Origin: DATEPR01 sp963780635 | GTDB taxonomy: Bacteria; Actinomycetota; Actinomycetes; Mycobacteriales; Pseudonocardiaceae | NCBI GenBank assembly: GCA_963780635.1 | Contig: CAWACW010000022.1 | Coordinates: forward strand, 1 to 64,000 | Direction: 5' to 3' | Length of the DNA stretch: 64,000 nucleotides | Part shown: piece after piece, positions 45,525 through 53,407 of the stretch | Layout: each line of letters starts with the position of its first letter | Numbering within the stretch: position 1 is the stretch's first letter | The notes under the pieces: model-generated | Told to the model about the DNA's origin: nothing | Databases searched by the model: none | The model's input: the letters and a program-made list of their open reading frames with translations, nothing else | Translations under genes and position numbers: made by a program

Positions 45525-46871
45525 GTGGCTGACTCGCCCGACCGAATAGCACTGCCGATCCGGGTACACGACTTCCTGCTCGCCTGTGCGGGCAGGATCG
45601 ACGACGACGCGCTGACCGACGCCCGTGAGCTGCTCGCCATGGCGGAACTGGACCGCGCGGTGGAACTGGTCACCGCCAGCCTCGTCGCGGGCCGCATCCC
45701 GCTGTCCGCCGACGAACGCGACGAACTGCTCGACCTGATCGATACCGTGCGCAGCACACCGGCGCTGGCGGACCGGGTCGTGGTGGACGACAGTGCCACG
45801 ACGCCCCGCCACCGCTTCACCACCGGCGCCATGGACGACCCGTCGCCGGAGACCGGCGTCCTGGAGGCGGCGTCGCGAGTGGTCGAGGTGCTGCCCGACA
45901 TCCGCTCGCTGTCCTGCGTGTGGCGCACCACGCCCGCCGGGTCGCCTGCCGGACCGGTGCCGCAGCGGCTGGTGCTGGTCGAGACCGGCCCGGAGGGTTT
46001 CGCGCCGTCCACCGCGTACCGGGTGGAGCACGCGCTGCGCCGGGCGGGCATCAGGGCCGCCGTCGAGGTGGTCCAGGCCGGTTCAGACCTGTCCGACTAC
46101 CACGGTGATGCGCTCGCCGTCGGTCGCCGGCTCTCGTTACGGTCGGTGCGCGCCGGCGAAGCGCACGAGGCCGAGTCGGGCTCGGTGTTCGCCGACGCGC
46201 CATCGCCGCGACCGGTGACCACCACCCGCCGCCGCGCCACCTCGGGCGCGCACGCGGACCGACGCCCGACAGCCGACCACTCGGCCGTCCGCTGGCAGCC
46301 GCGGTCCCCCGAGGAGGTGCCGGCTCCCGAGCCGGAACCCGAGCCGGTCGACACCTACGTCGAGCGACCGCGGTACGAGCCGGTGGAGATCGTGGACACC
46401 GAACCGTTCGAGGACGGCGTGCGGCCCATCCACCCGGACGTCGTGCCCGTCGAGCCGGTCCCGATGGACCGCGTCACCGAACCGGTCACCGAACCGGTCG
46501 CCGAGCCGATGCCACTCGCCGAGCCCACGGCCGGGCCGACCATGGTCGCCGGGCAGGCGCCCTTGGGCGGCACCGACCCGGCCGCCGACGCCGACCTGAG
46601 TAACCGGGAACGCGAGCTGCTCCGCCAGCTGCACGAGGAACTGGCCAAACGCGAGCAGTCCGAACCGCCACCCGAGCAGGCAGGCTGGCAGCAGGAGCGG
46701 CACCCCGAGCCGCTGGGCACCGAGTTCGACCCGAGCGACTACCGGCCGCCCGAGTTCAACCCCAACGAGTTCGGTGGCCCTGCCTGGCGGCAGGCACCGG
46801 GGATGGACTCGGTGGCCGCCGACCAGACCGCGGTCAACGGGATCCCGCCCTACGGCAGCACAGCGGGCTGA
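45525..46871 (+). CDS. hypothetical protein with long acidic Pro/Glu-rich linker
   Basis: A 448-residue protein. Residues about 1-75 are a helical domain (RVHDFLLACAGRIDDDALTDARELLAMAELDRAV). About 95-200 contains an alpha/beta domain like that of the upstream gene (SLSCVWRTTPAGSPAGPVPQRLVLVETGPEGFAPSTAYRVEHALRRAGIRAAVEVVQAGSDLSDYH). From about 225 a disordered Pro/Glu-rich tail with EPEPEPEPVD, VTEPVTEPVAEPM follows. GTG 45525 has GAAGGAG. Unknown role; the disordered tail suggests a scaffold or cytoskeletal-type partner, but this is speculation. Confidence 0.65.
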   Translation: MADSPDRIALPIRVHDFLLACAGRIDDDALTDARELLAMAELDRAVELVTASLVAGRIPLSADERDELLDLIDTVRSTPALADRVVVDDSATTPRHRFTTGAMDDPSPETGVLEAASRVVEVLPDIRSLSCVWRTTPAGSPAGPVPQRLVLVETGPEGFAPSTAYRVEHALRRAGIRAAVEVVQAGSDLSDYHGDALAVGRRLSLRSVRAGEAHEAESGSVFADAPSPRPVTTTRRRATSGAHADRRPTADHSAVRWQPRSPEEVPAPEPEPEPVDTYVERPRYEPVEIVDTEPFEDGVRPIHPDVVPVEPVPMDRVTEPVTEPVAEPMPLAEPTAGPTMVAGQAPLGGTDPAADADLSNRERELLRQLHEELAKREQSEPPPEQAGWQQERHPEPLGTEFDPSDYRPPEFNPNEFGGPAWRQAPGMDSVAADQTAVNGIPPYGSTAG

Positions 46872-48100
46872 CCCGGCAGCCTGCGCAGCAGCGCGAGCAG
46901 CTCGGCCCGCTCCACTGTGGACAACGGGCGGTAGGCGCGTGCCGCGATCCGGTTCGTCGCCGTCTCCACGTCCCGGCGCATCGGGTCGGTCAGCGGCACG
47001 GTGGCCACCGACGTCGCGGTCAGCCCGACGGCGCGCCACACGGTGGCGTGCGCGTCGGCGCGGTGGTGGCGTAACGCGGTGCAGCGCTCGAACAACCGCA
47101 GCGCCGGTGCGCCATCGGTGTCCACAGTGGCCAGTGAGTCGAACACGGGTCCTGTCGACGTGCCGATCGCACGGCGCACCACAGCGTCCACCCGCGCGAG
47201 TTCGTCCTCCGGCCAGCCCCACAGCTCGACCAGCGCGGTGCCCGCCGCGGACATGAACGCGTACAGCACGGCCAGGCTCCTCGGGGTCGCCGCGATCGCG
47301 TGCGCCGAGCGGACCAGCCAACCCTCGGCGACCAGATCGCCGACGGTGTCGTCGATCCGTGGCTCGTACCGGAACAGCCCCGCCACCACGGACAGCGGCA
47401 CCGGACCGGCCAGCAGCAGCCCGCGCAGTTCGACCAGCGCGCCGAAATGCGGCGGCCGCTGCGGCAACCGGTCGCCGTCGAAGAGCAGGTCCCGGATCTT
47501 GCGGTGCGCCGCGGGCACCAGCCGGTCCAGCTCGGCGGCGGCCGCGATCGCCGTGCGGCACGCGTCCGCCGCGTCCAATGCCAGCCGGGACGACCGCACC
47601 GCCGACGGTTCGGCCCCCGCGGCCGCCCGCAGCCGCAGCGCGGCCTGGAAATGCGCCGCCGCGCGGTCCGGGTCGCCCGAGTCGTAGGCGCACTTGCCGG
47701 CGTGCTGGTGGGCGAAGGCGCGGTCCACCGGCGTCGCCGCGTCGGCGCAGCACGCGTCCAGCTCGGCGGACGCCTCGGCGTAGCGACCCTGCCACTGCCA
47801 CACGTGGGCCAACCTGATCCTGGCCCGCAGCGCGATCGCGGGCGACTCCAGCGCGGCCAGCCGTGCGGCCACGGTCAGCTCCTGCTCGGCCAGTTCCAAC
47901 TGGCCGGCCATCCGCGCCGCGACACCGATCTCGGTGCGGTGGCGGCGCTGCGCGACGAGGTCGGTGGGCACGCCGACGGTGCGCGCGGTCGTCAGCCACG
48001 TGGCCAGCTCACCGGGCCGCGTCGGCAGTTCGCGCAGGGTCTCGGGGTCGATGACGTGCTCGCGCGCTGTGCCCACCAGGTACGCCACGGCCCGGCTCAT
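46850..48100 (-). CDS. TPR-like helical protein, possible regulator
   Basis: The 416-residue protein is dominated by Ala/Leu helices. The first half has TPR-like repeats (RMAGQLELAEQELTVAARLAALES, GRYAEASAELDACCADAAT, DSGDPDRAAAHFQAALRLRA, about 60-160). The second half has a possible winged-helix piece, PVPLSVVAGLFRYEPRIDDTVGDLVAEGWLVRS (about 236-268). A first gene-start overlap of four bases (ATGA) couples it to the oxidoreductase upstream. Its 3' end overlaps the convergent 45525 gene by 22 bases. No known family. Confidence 0.65.
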   Translation of the reverse strand: MSRAVAYLVGTAREHVIDPETLRELPTRPGELATWLTTARTVGVPTDLVAQRRHRTEIGVAARMAGQLELAEQELTVAARLAALESPAIALRARIRLAHVWQWQGRYAEASAELDACCADAATPVDRAFAHQHAGKCAYDSGDPDRAAAHFQAALRLRAAAGAEPSAVRSSRLALDAADACRTAIAAAAELDRLVPAAHRKIRDLLFDGDRLPQRPPHFGALVELRGLLLAGPVPLSVVAGLFRYEPRIDDTVGDLVAEGWLVRSAHAIAATPRSLAVLYAFMSAAGTALVELWGWPEDELARVDAVVRRAIGTSTGPVFDSLATVDTDGAPALRLFERCTALRHHRADAHATVWRAVGLTATSVATVPLTDPMRRDVETATNRIAARAYRPLSTVERAELLALLRRLPGQPAVLP

Positions 48101-49011
48101 GTCAGGGCCAGCCGTTCCACCCTGTCGATCAGCCGCTGCAGATGCAGGCCGTGCCGGACGCCCAGCGGGTGCTCGGTGCGGCCGGTCCGGACCATCGCCA
48201 GCAGCTCGTCCAGCAGCGTCGCGTAGCTCTGTCTCGCCGGCGTGGTCCGCGTCGGCAGGGACAGCCGGCCCGCCTGCCCGTACAGCGTCACGTCGACCAT
48301 GCCCGGCTCGACCGGCAACCCGATGGACAGCGTCGCCGTGCTGCGCGCGCCGCTGTCGTGCTCGAACAGCACCTGCCACACGTCGTGCTCGCCGTGCGTC
48401 GCGCCGAGTACGTCCACGACCGGCCCGAGCCCGGCCTCCAGCAGATCGAAGGTGTGCGGGCCGACGTCCACCAGGGCACCACGCTGGTGCCGCCACGGCG
48501 AGTGCGAGTACGGGCCGGACAGCAGCGCACCGCCCACCCAGGTCCCGGTACCGGCCGCCCAGCCGCCGGCTGCCTGTGCCGCTGTCACCCAGTCGACGAC
48601 CTCCGGCGCGTACCGCAGCGTCAGCAGCACGAGTGCCGCCACGCCCGCCGAGCCGACCGCGTCGGCCACCCACTCGGCCTCCGCGGGCGAGCCACCGATG
48701 GGCTTGTCCAGCACCAGATGCCTGCCCGCGGCGGCCGCGCGCACGGCGAGATCGGCCTGCACGTCCGGCGGCACGGCGAACGCCACCGCGTCCACCTGCG
48801 CGAACATCGACTCCGGATCGGCCGCGACCGTGGCGCCGTGCAGTCGGGCCAGTTCCCGGGCCGCGTCCGGGCGGCGGGCCCACACCGCGACCAGCTCGGT
48901 GTCCGGGTGGGCGGCGATCGCGGGTGCGTGCACCTGGGTCGCCCATGGCCCCGCGCCGACGAGGCCGAAACGCAGTGGTGTGTCGGATTGCCCGGTCGGC
49001 ACGTGATCCAT
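48097..49011 (-). CDS. Gfo/Idh/MocA-family oxidoreductase
   Basis: The 304-residue NAD(P)-dependent enzyme opens with a Rossmann fold, FGLVGAGPWATQVHAPAIAAHP (about 15-36), and continues with AVAFAVPPDVQADLAVRAAAAGRHLVLDKPIGGSPAEA (about 76-113), including the EKP/DKP motif. The C-terminal domain has GGALVDVGPHTFDLLEAGLG. It is probably a sugar or inositol dehydrogenase; substrate not known. Start ATG 49011 is preferred because AGGA lies 8 bases before; ATG 49020 is an alternative. Divergent from the NUDIX gene. Confidence 0.9.
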   Translation of the reverse strand: MDHVPTGQSDTPLRFGLVGAGPWATQVHAPAIAAHPDTELVAVWARRPDAARELARLHGATVAADPESMFAQVDAVAFAVPPDVQADLAVRAAAAGRHLVLDKPIGGSPAEAEWVADAVGSAGVAALVLLTLRYAPEVVDWVTAAQAAGGWAAGTGTWVGGALLSGPYSHSPWRHQRGALVDVGPHTFDLLEAGLGPVVDVLGATHGEHDVWQVLFEHDSGARSTATLSIGLPVEPGMVDVTLYGQAGRLSLPTRTTPARQSYATLLDELLAMVRTGRTEHPLGVRHGLHLQRLIDRVERLALT

Positions 49012-49051
49012 GCCGTCCATCCTGCCCGGTTCGCGTCGTAGGCTCGCCTTC

Positions 49052-49885
49052 GTGCGCGAACTCCCCGAGGAGATGGTTCTGCCCGAGGCCGTCGTACTGC
49101 GCAGGCTCAGCGAGCCGGACGTCGTACCGCGCCACGCGGCGACGGTGATCCTGGCCCGCGACAGTGCAACCGGCGTCGAACTGTTCCTGCTCCGCCGCGT
49201 CGCCGGCATGGCGTTCGCAGGCGGCATGACGGTGTTCCCGGGCGGCGGTGTGGACCAGCGCGACGCCGACTCGTCCGTCGCCTGGACCGGCCCGCCGCCG
49301 CAGTGGTGGGCGGAGCGGTTCGCCTGCGACGCCGGTCTGGCCAGGGCACTGGTGTGCGCGGCGGTGCGGGAGACGTTCGAGGAGGCGGGTGTGTTGCTCG
49401 CCGGCCCCGACCCGGACACCGTCGTCGCCGACACGGCCGCCTACGCGCGGGACCGCCAGGCCCTGGTGGACCGCGAGCTGTCGCTGGCCGAGTTCCTCAC
49501 CGCCAACGGCCTGGTACTGCGTGCGGACCTGCTGCGGCCCTGGTCGAACTGGCTCACCCCGGTCGGCGAGGCGCGCCGCTACGACACCGCGTTCTTCCTC
49601 GCCGAGCTACCCGCCGGCCAGCGCGCCGACGGCTTCACCACCGAGGCCGACCGGGCGGGCTGGCGACGGCCCGAGGACACGCTGGCGGACTGGCGGGCCA
49701 AACGCGCAGGCCTGATGGTGCCGACCTGGGTGAGCCTGACCGAGGTCGGCGAGTTCGGCACGGTGGCCGGCCTGATGGCGCAGGACCGGCGGCCGATCGA
49801 GAAGATCATGCCCAAGCTGGTCAAGGATGGCAGCGTGTACCGGCCCGTGCTGCCCGGCGACCCGCGTTACCCGGCGGACGCGTGA
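49052..49885 (+). CDS. NUDIX hydrolase family protein
   Basis: The 277-residue protein contains a NUDIX core: RHAATVILARDSATGVELFLLRRV (about 28-51), GMTVFPGGGVDQRDAD, and RETFEEAGVLLAG (about 108-120; the REx2EE metal motif in degenerate form RETFEEAG). It is longer than a minimal NUDIX enzyme, like the Pseudonocardiaceae/mycobacterial proteins upstream of the metallo-beta-lactamase gene. The MBL gene's start overlaps its stop (TGATG). Hydrolysed nucleotide unknown. Confidence 0.88.
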   Translation: MRELPEEMVLPEAVVLRRLSEPDVVPRHAATVILARDSATGVELFLLRRVAGMAFAGGMTVFPGGGVDQRDADSSVAWTGPPPQWWAERFACDAGLARALVCAAVRETFEEAGVLLAGPDPDTVVADTAAYARDRQALVDRELSLAEFLTANGLVLRADLLRPWSNWLTPVGEARRYDTAFFLAELPAGQRADGFTTEADRAGWRRPEDTLADWRAKRAGLMVPTWVSLTEVGEFGTVAGLMAQDRRPIEKIMPKLVKDGSVYRPVLPGDPRYPADA

Positions 49886-50673
49886 TGGCCGAGCACCCCG
49901 CGTACGGCATGCTGCGACCGGTCACGGCGAGCGCTGCCGTGCTGCTCGCGCAGAACCCGTCGATCATGACGCTGGAGGGCACCAACACCTGGCTGCTGCG
50001 CGCGCCGGACGCGAGCGCGAGCGTCGTCGTCGACCCCGGCCCGGACGACGAGACGCACCTGCGCCGGGTACTGGACTGCGGTCCGGTGGCCGAGGTGCTG
50101 CTCACCCACCGGCACCTGGACCACTCGGCGGGCGCCCGCCGGTTCGCCGAGCTGGCCGGTGGCGTGCCCGTGCACGCGCTGGACCCGGAGTTCCGCCTCG
50201 GCTCGGAAGGACTGGCAGGCGGTGACGTCGTGCGCGCGGCCGGGCTGGACATCCGGGTGCTGGCCACACCGGGCCACACCTCGGACTCGCTGAGCTTCCT
50301 CATCGCCGACGACTCCGGCACGGCCGTACTCACCGGCGACACCGTGCTGGGCAGGGGCACGACCGTCGTCGCGCACCCGGACGGGCGGCTGGGCGACTAC
50401 CTGACGTCACTGCACTCGCTGGCCGAGCTGGCCCCCGGCACCGTCGTGTTGCCCGGCCACGGCCCCGAGCTGCCCGACGCCGGGGAAGTGGCCCGCGCGT
50501 ACCTCGCGCACCGCGAGCAACGGCTCGACCAGGTCAGGGCGGCCCTGGCCGACCTGGGCCCGGCCGCGTCGCCCCGGCAGGTCGTGGAGCGCGTCTACGC
50601 CGACGTCGACCAGGCACTGTGGCCCGCGGCCGAGCTGTCCGTGCGCGCCCAGCTGGAGTACCTGCGTACGTGA
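49885..50673 (+). CDS. metallo-beta-lactamase-fold hydrolase
   Basis: The 262-residue protein has the metal motif LLTHRHLDHSAGA (about 72-84), TPGHTSDSLSF (about 131-141), VLTGDTVLGRGTTVV and VVLPGHGPE, giving a complete dinuclear site. It belongs to the glyoxalase II/LACTB2-like group. Coupled to NUDIX upstream by TGATG; its own stop overlaps the GTG of the repeat ORF by four bases. In M. tuberculosis the same kind of gene precedes crp. Confidence 0.94.
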   Translation: MAEHPAYGMLRPVTASAAVLLAQNPSIMTLEGTNTWLLRAPDASASVVVDPGPDDETHLRRVLDCGPVAEVLLTHRHLDHSAGARRFAELAGGVPVHALDPEFRLGSEGLAGGDVVRAAGLDIRVLATPGHTSDSLSFLIADDSGTAVLTGDTVLGRGTTVVAHPDGRLGDYLTSLHSLAELAPGTVVLPGHGPELPDAGEVARAYLAHREQRLDQVRAALADLGPAASPRQVVERVYADVDQALWPAAELSVRAQLEYLRT

Positions 50674-50957
50674 CCGGCACCGTGCTCGTGCTCACCGGCC
50701 CACCCGGCATCGGCGCGACGACTACCGCCCGCCTGCCTGCCTGCCCGGGTCCGACCGGCAGAACCGCCGTGACCGGCACGGTGCTCGTGCTCACCGGCCC
50801 ACCCGGCATCGGCGCGACGACTACCGCCCGCCTGCCTGCCTGCCCGGGTCCGACCGGCAGAACCGCCGTGACCGGCACGGTGCTCGTGCTCACCGGCCCA
50901 CCCGGCATCGGCGCGACGATGACCGCCTGCCCGCCCGGGTCCGACCGGCAGAACCGC
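50670..50957. repeat. 99-base tandem repeat, three copies
   Basis: Copies start at 50670, 50769 and 50868 (period 99). Copies 1 and 2 differ in one base by eye. The third ends 9 bases short. Unit length is a multiple of three, so the frame is kept. Confidence 0.95.
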
Positions 50958-50978
50958 GTTCTGCTGCCGCTGCCTTAG
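50670..50978 (+). CDS. repeat ORF: three copies of a degenerate Walker-A-like N-terminus
   Basis: GTG 50670 overlaps the MBL stop. The 102-residue product is almost entirely three copies of a 33-residue unit, VTGTVLVLTGPPGIGATTTA plus RLPACPGPTGRTA; the third is 3 residues shorter and diverged. Each unit looks like the first strand and P-loop of an ATP-binding kinase (V-L-TGPPGIGKTT-ARL), but the P-loop lysine is Ala. The rest of such a kinase is absent. It is probably a truncated, tandemly amplified gene start; whether it makes a protein is unknown. TAG stop lies at the MITE edge. Confidence 0.5.
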   Translation: MTGTVLVLTGPPGIGATTTARLPACPGPTGRTAVTGTVLVLTGPPGIGATTTARLPACPGPTGRTAVTGTVLVLTGPPGIGATMTACPPGSDRQNRVLLPLP

Positions 50979-51138
50979 AGCTGCTAACGCAATAACTGTT
51001 CGGCTCGCGGCGTCCAGGCACGCCATCTGCGGCGTTGTCGTCGGCCCCGGTACAACAGCGGTACCGGGGCCTCCTCCGCCTTGCAGCCGGCGCACCTGGA
51101 CGCCGCTCCCTGATCGAACGCCATTGTGTTAGCAGCTC
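50978..51138. mobile_element. 161-base MITE-like hairpin with TTA target duplication
   Basis: The ends are GAGCTGCTAAC (50978-50988) and GTTAGCAGCTC (51128-51138), perfect inverted repeats extended imperfectly inward. They are flanked on both sides by TTA (50975-50977 and 51139-51141). Further arms pair: GCGGCGTCCAGG 51007-51018 with CCTGGACGCCGC 51095-51106; GGCCCCGGTAC 51043-51053 with GTACCGGGGCC 51061-51071 around loop AACAGCG. No transposase fits. A 3-base TNA duplication is typical of some IS5-family groups; family assignment is inference. Confidence 0.75.
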
Positions 51139-52233
51139 TTAGCCGGGCAGGATCGGCATCACCACGTACGTGAGGGCAGGCGCGTCCGCGTCCGGCTCGA
51201 TCGCGGTCAACACGGTCGAGCGCAGCCCGGTCTTGACCGCCAGCCGCACGGTCTCGCCGGCGAACACGCGCAGCGCGTCGGTCAGGTACCGGACCCGGTA
51301 GCTCTGCGTCAGCCTGCCGATCACGGCTGCCTTCACGGACTCGTCGGCCTCGCCCAGATCCGCGCCGCCCGCCCGCACCCGGACCTCGCCGTCGGCCAGG
51401 TCGATGCCCACAGCGCCGCGACCGTCCGCGTACAGCCCCACCCGGCGAACGGCGCCGAGCAACGCGTCCGCGTCCACTTCGGCGCTGGCGTCCGGGGTGG
51501 TGCCCAGGTAGCGCGTCTCGTCAGGGAACGGTGTGGCGAGCAGCGCCGTGCCGATCTCGGCACCCGCCCACACCACGGCGGCCCGGTCCGGATCGGCGTG
51601 CAGAGTGACCTCGGTCGCGCCCGCCGCCTGCCGGGCGATCTCCGCGGCCAGCGTGCCCGGCACCAGCACGTCGACGTCGCCGACCGGATGCCACGGCAAC
51701 TCGGCCACGGCGAGCCGATAACGGTCGGTCGCGACCAGTCGCAACGTCTCGCCGACCGACCGCACCCGCACTCCACTGAACATCGGCAGCGCGTCATCCT
51801 TCGAAGCGGCGCCCGCCACGGCGACCAGAGCACGCAGCAGGGTCCGCCCGGCGGCCCGGCCCGTCAGCGTGGGCGGCTTCGGGACACCGGGATGCAGCGT
51901 GAGATCCAACACCGGCAACGCGAACCGGCCACGTGGCGTACGCACGGCCAACCGCGCGTTCTCCACGGTCAACCGCACCTCCGGCACGTCCAGCGCACGC
52001 AACGTCTCCGCCAGCGGCCGCCCCGGCACGAGCACGCTGCCATCGACATGCGTGCTGGCCGACCGGTGCAGGCGCACAGTGCGCTCCCGATCCGTCGCCG
52101 CCAACTCGACACCATGCGGACCGGCGGTCAGCAGAATCCCGGACAGCACCGGGTCGAATGAGCGGGAAGGCAACAGGCGCGCGACATCCGCCGCGGCGGC
52201 GGCCAGTTCCGAAGTGGTTGCGGTGAGGTCCAT
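51139..52233 (-). CDS. DNA polymerase III beta (sliding clamp)-like protein
   Basis: The 364-residue protein has the three-domain beta-clamp pattern: SFDPVLSGILLTAGPHGVELAATDRERTVR (about 24-53), FALPVLDL, MFSGVRVRSVGETLRLVATDRYRLAVAELPW (about 149-180) and YLTDALRVFAGETVRLAVKTGLRSTVLTAIEPD then YVVMPIL near the end. It is a second clamp-like protein, not the replication-origin dnaN, which is not in this window. ATG 52233 is chosen; the ribosome site is weak. Its TAA stop is the right TTA of the MITE. Role unknown, perhaps a repair-polymerase clamp. Confidence 0.88.
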   Translation of the reverse strand: MDLTATTSELAAAAADVARLLPSRSFDPVLSGILLTAGPHGVELAATDRERTVRLHRSASTHVDGSVLVPGRPLAETLRALDVPEVRLTVENARLAVRTPRGRFALPVLDLTLHPGVPKPPTLTGRAAGRTLLRALVAVAGAASKDDALPMFSGVRVRSVGETLRLVATDRYRLAVAELPWHPVGDVDVLVPGTLAAEIARQAAGATEVTLHADPDRAAVVWAGAEIGTALLATPFPDETRYLGTTPDASAEVDADALLGAVRRVGLYADGRGAVGIDLADGEVRVRAGGADLGEADESVKAAVIGRLTQSYRVRYLTDALRVFAGETVRLAVKTGLRSTVLTAIEPDADAPALTYVVMPILPG

Positions 52234-53354
52234 CCCAGGGACGGTAACCAGGCCTGCCGACAACACCAGCCACACCGACCACTTCGGACTCCAGCAGCAC
52301 TGTCTCGGTTGGGTAACAGGACGGCTATCGTCCGGTGAAAAAGCTGGCAATTACCTGCTGTTCCCACGCGTCTGGGTGAAAACCCTGAACCTAGTGCGGT
52401 CCGGCGTGTCATCGTGGTTCCAGCACCACCACGATGCTCCCTCTGGCGAAGGGTCGGGGCCCGAGCGCCGGAGGGGTGGGGAGCGCGGTTTTTCACTCGG
52501 GGATTTGCCGCGCTACGGGGTAAGAGCCGGTGCGCCACGTCGGGGGTGGCGCCCGGCTCTCACCTCCGAGTGGGACCGGTACTCGCCTTTCCGATCGAAA
52601 CGGCAGTCACCGGAACCACAACGAGCAACGTGAGACTCCCCGGCACCAAAACCCACCCCGCGAACCGCCGGCCGCCGAGCCCACCGCGCCAACCACGCGA
52701 CCCGTAGCGGTTCGGAGGCACCCGCTCCCGTGCCCAAGGCCGATCTTGACGTCGGGTTGTCGAGGTCAAGGGTGCGGCGAAGCGGAATCGCGCAGCGACG
52801 GCGAAGCCGCCCTGACGTCGCCGACCCGACGCCGAACTCTCGACGGCGATGGAGCGGACGGCCCGCTTCGTCGGGGCTTCCGGCACCGAGTCCCGGCAAA
52901 ACTCCGAGCCGTGATCGACGCTTCGCGCGAGTCCGGGCTGACCGCACCGCAGTGGCTTCTCCCCGGTCCCTCGTCTTGACGAGTGTTCGACGCCGAAGTG
53001 GCGGGGTCATCGGTCGGCGGAGCCCATCGCGAAGCGAGGCGCAGGCCGATTGAGGCCGTCGCTACGGCGTGGCGCGGCCGTTGTGGCCGTCGCTACGGCG
53101 CGTGGCGCGGCCATTGAGGCCGTCGCTACCGCGAGGCGCGACCATTGTGGCCGTCGCTACGGCGAGGCGCAGCCGTTGAGGCCGTCGCTACGGCATCCAG
53201 CGTGGCCTGGACCGGGGAACGGGGAGAACGCAATCCCTGGCCTCCGCTGCCCGGGATGCCCGCAGGCGTCGGGCTTGTCCGGGCTCAAACGGGCAGCCGG
53301 CACCACGATCCTCCCGAGCCACCTCGGCCCCGGCTTGGGCCACCCGCCACAACG
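52234..53354. other. 1.1-kb stretch without a convincing gene, with hairpins
   Basis: Frames exist on both strands but none has domain features. A strong 15-base-pair hairpin with one bulge lies at 52523-52560 (AGAGCCGG ... CCGGCTCT, and GCGCCAC ... GTGGCGC). CATCGTGGT and ACCACGATG form another at about 52410-52435. The right part holds tandem repeats, listed separately. The clamp-like gene's promoter should be at its left. Confidence 0.5.
53049..53195. repeat. 31-base tandem repeats, about five copies
   Basis: Units with core GGCCGTCGCTACGGCG recur at about 53054, 53085, 53118, 53149 and 53180 (periods 31, 33, 31, 31). Odd and even copies alternate between GAGG and GTGG just before the core. 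The copies are contiguous, so it is a tandem repeat and not a CRISPR array. Confidence 0.85.
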
Positions 53355-53390
53355 CCGGCGCCCCGCGAGCCTGGGCTCGCGGGGCGCCGG
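53355..53390 (-). terminator. terminator of crp
   Basis: A perfect 17-base-pair stem (CCGGCGCCCCGCGAGCC / GGCTCGCGGGGCGCCGG) with a two-base loop lies 18 bases 3' of the crp stop on the minus strand. Confidence 0.9.
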
Positions 53391-53407
53391 GTGCGACCTT
53401 GCCTGGG

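Noticed and set aside
52513..53010. Minus-strand frame of 165 codons between clamp and crp
   Set aside because: Arg/Gly-rich low-complexity product overlapping a hairpin; no motif.
53049..53195. CRISPR array
   Set aside because: Repeats are contiguous with no unique spacers, and no cas genes occur.
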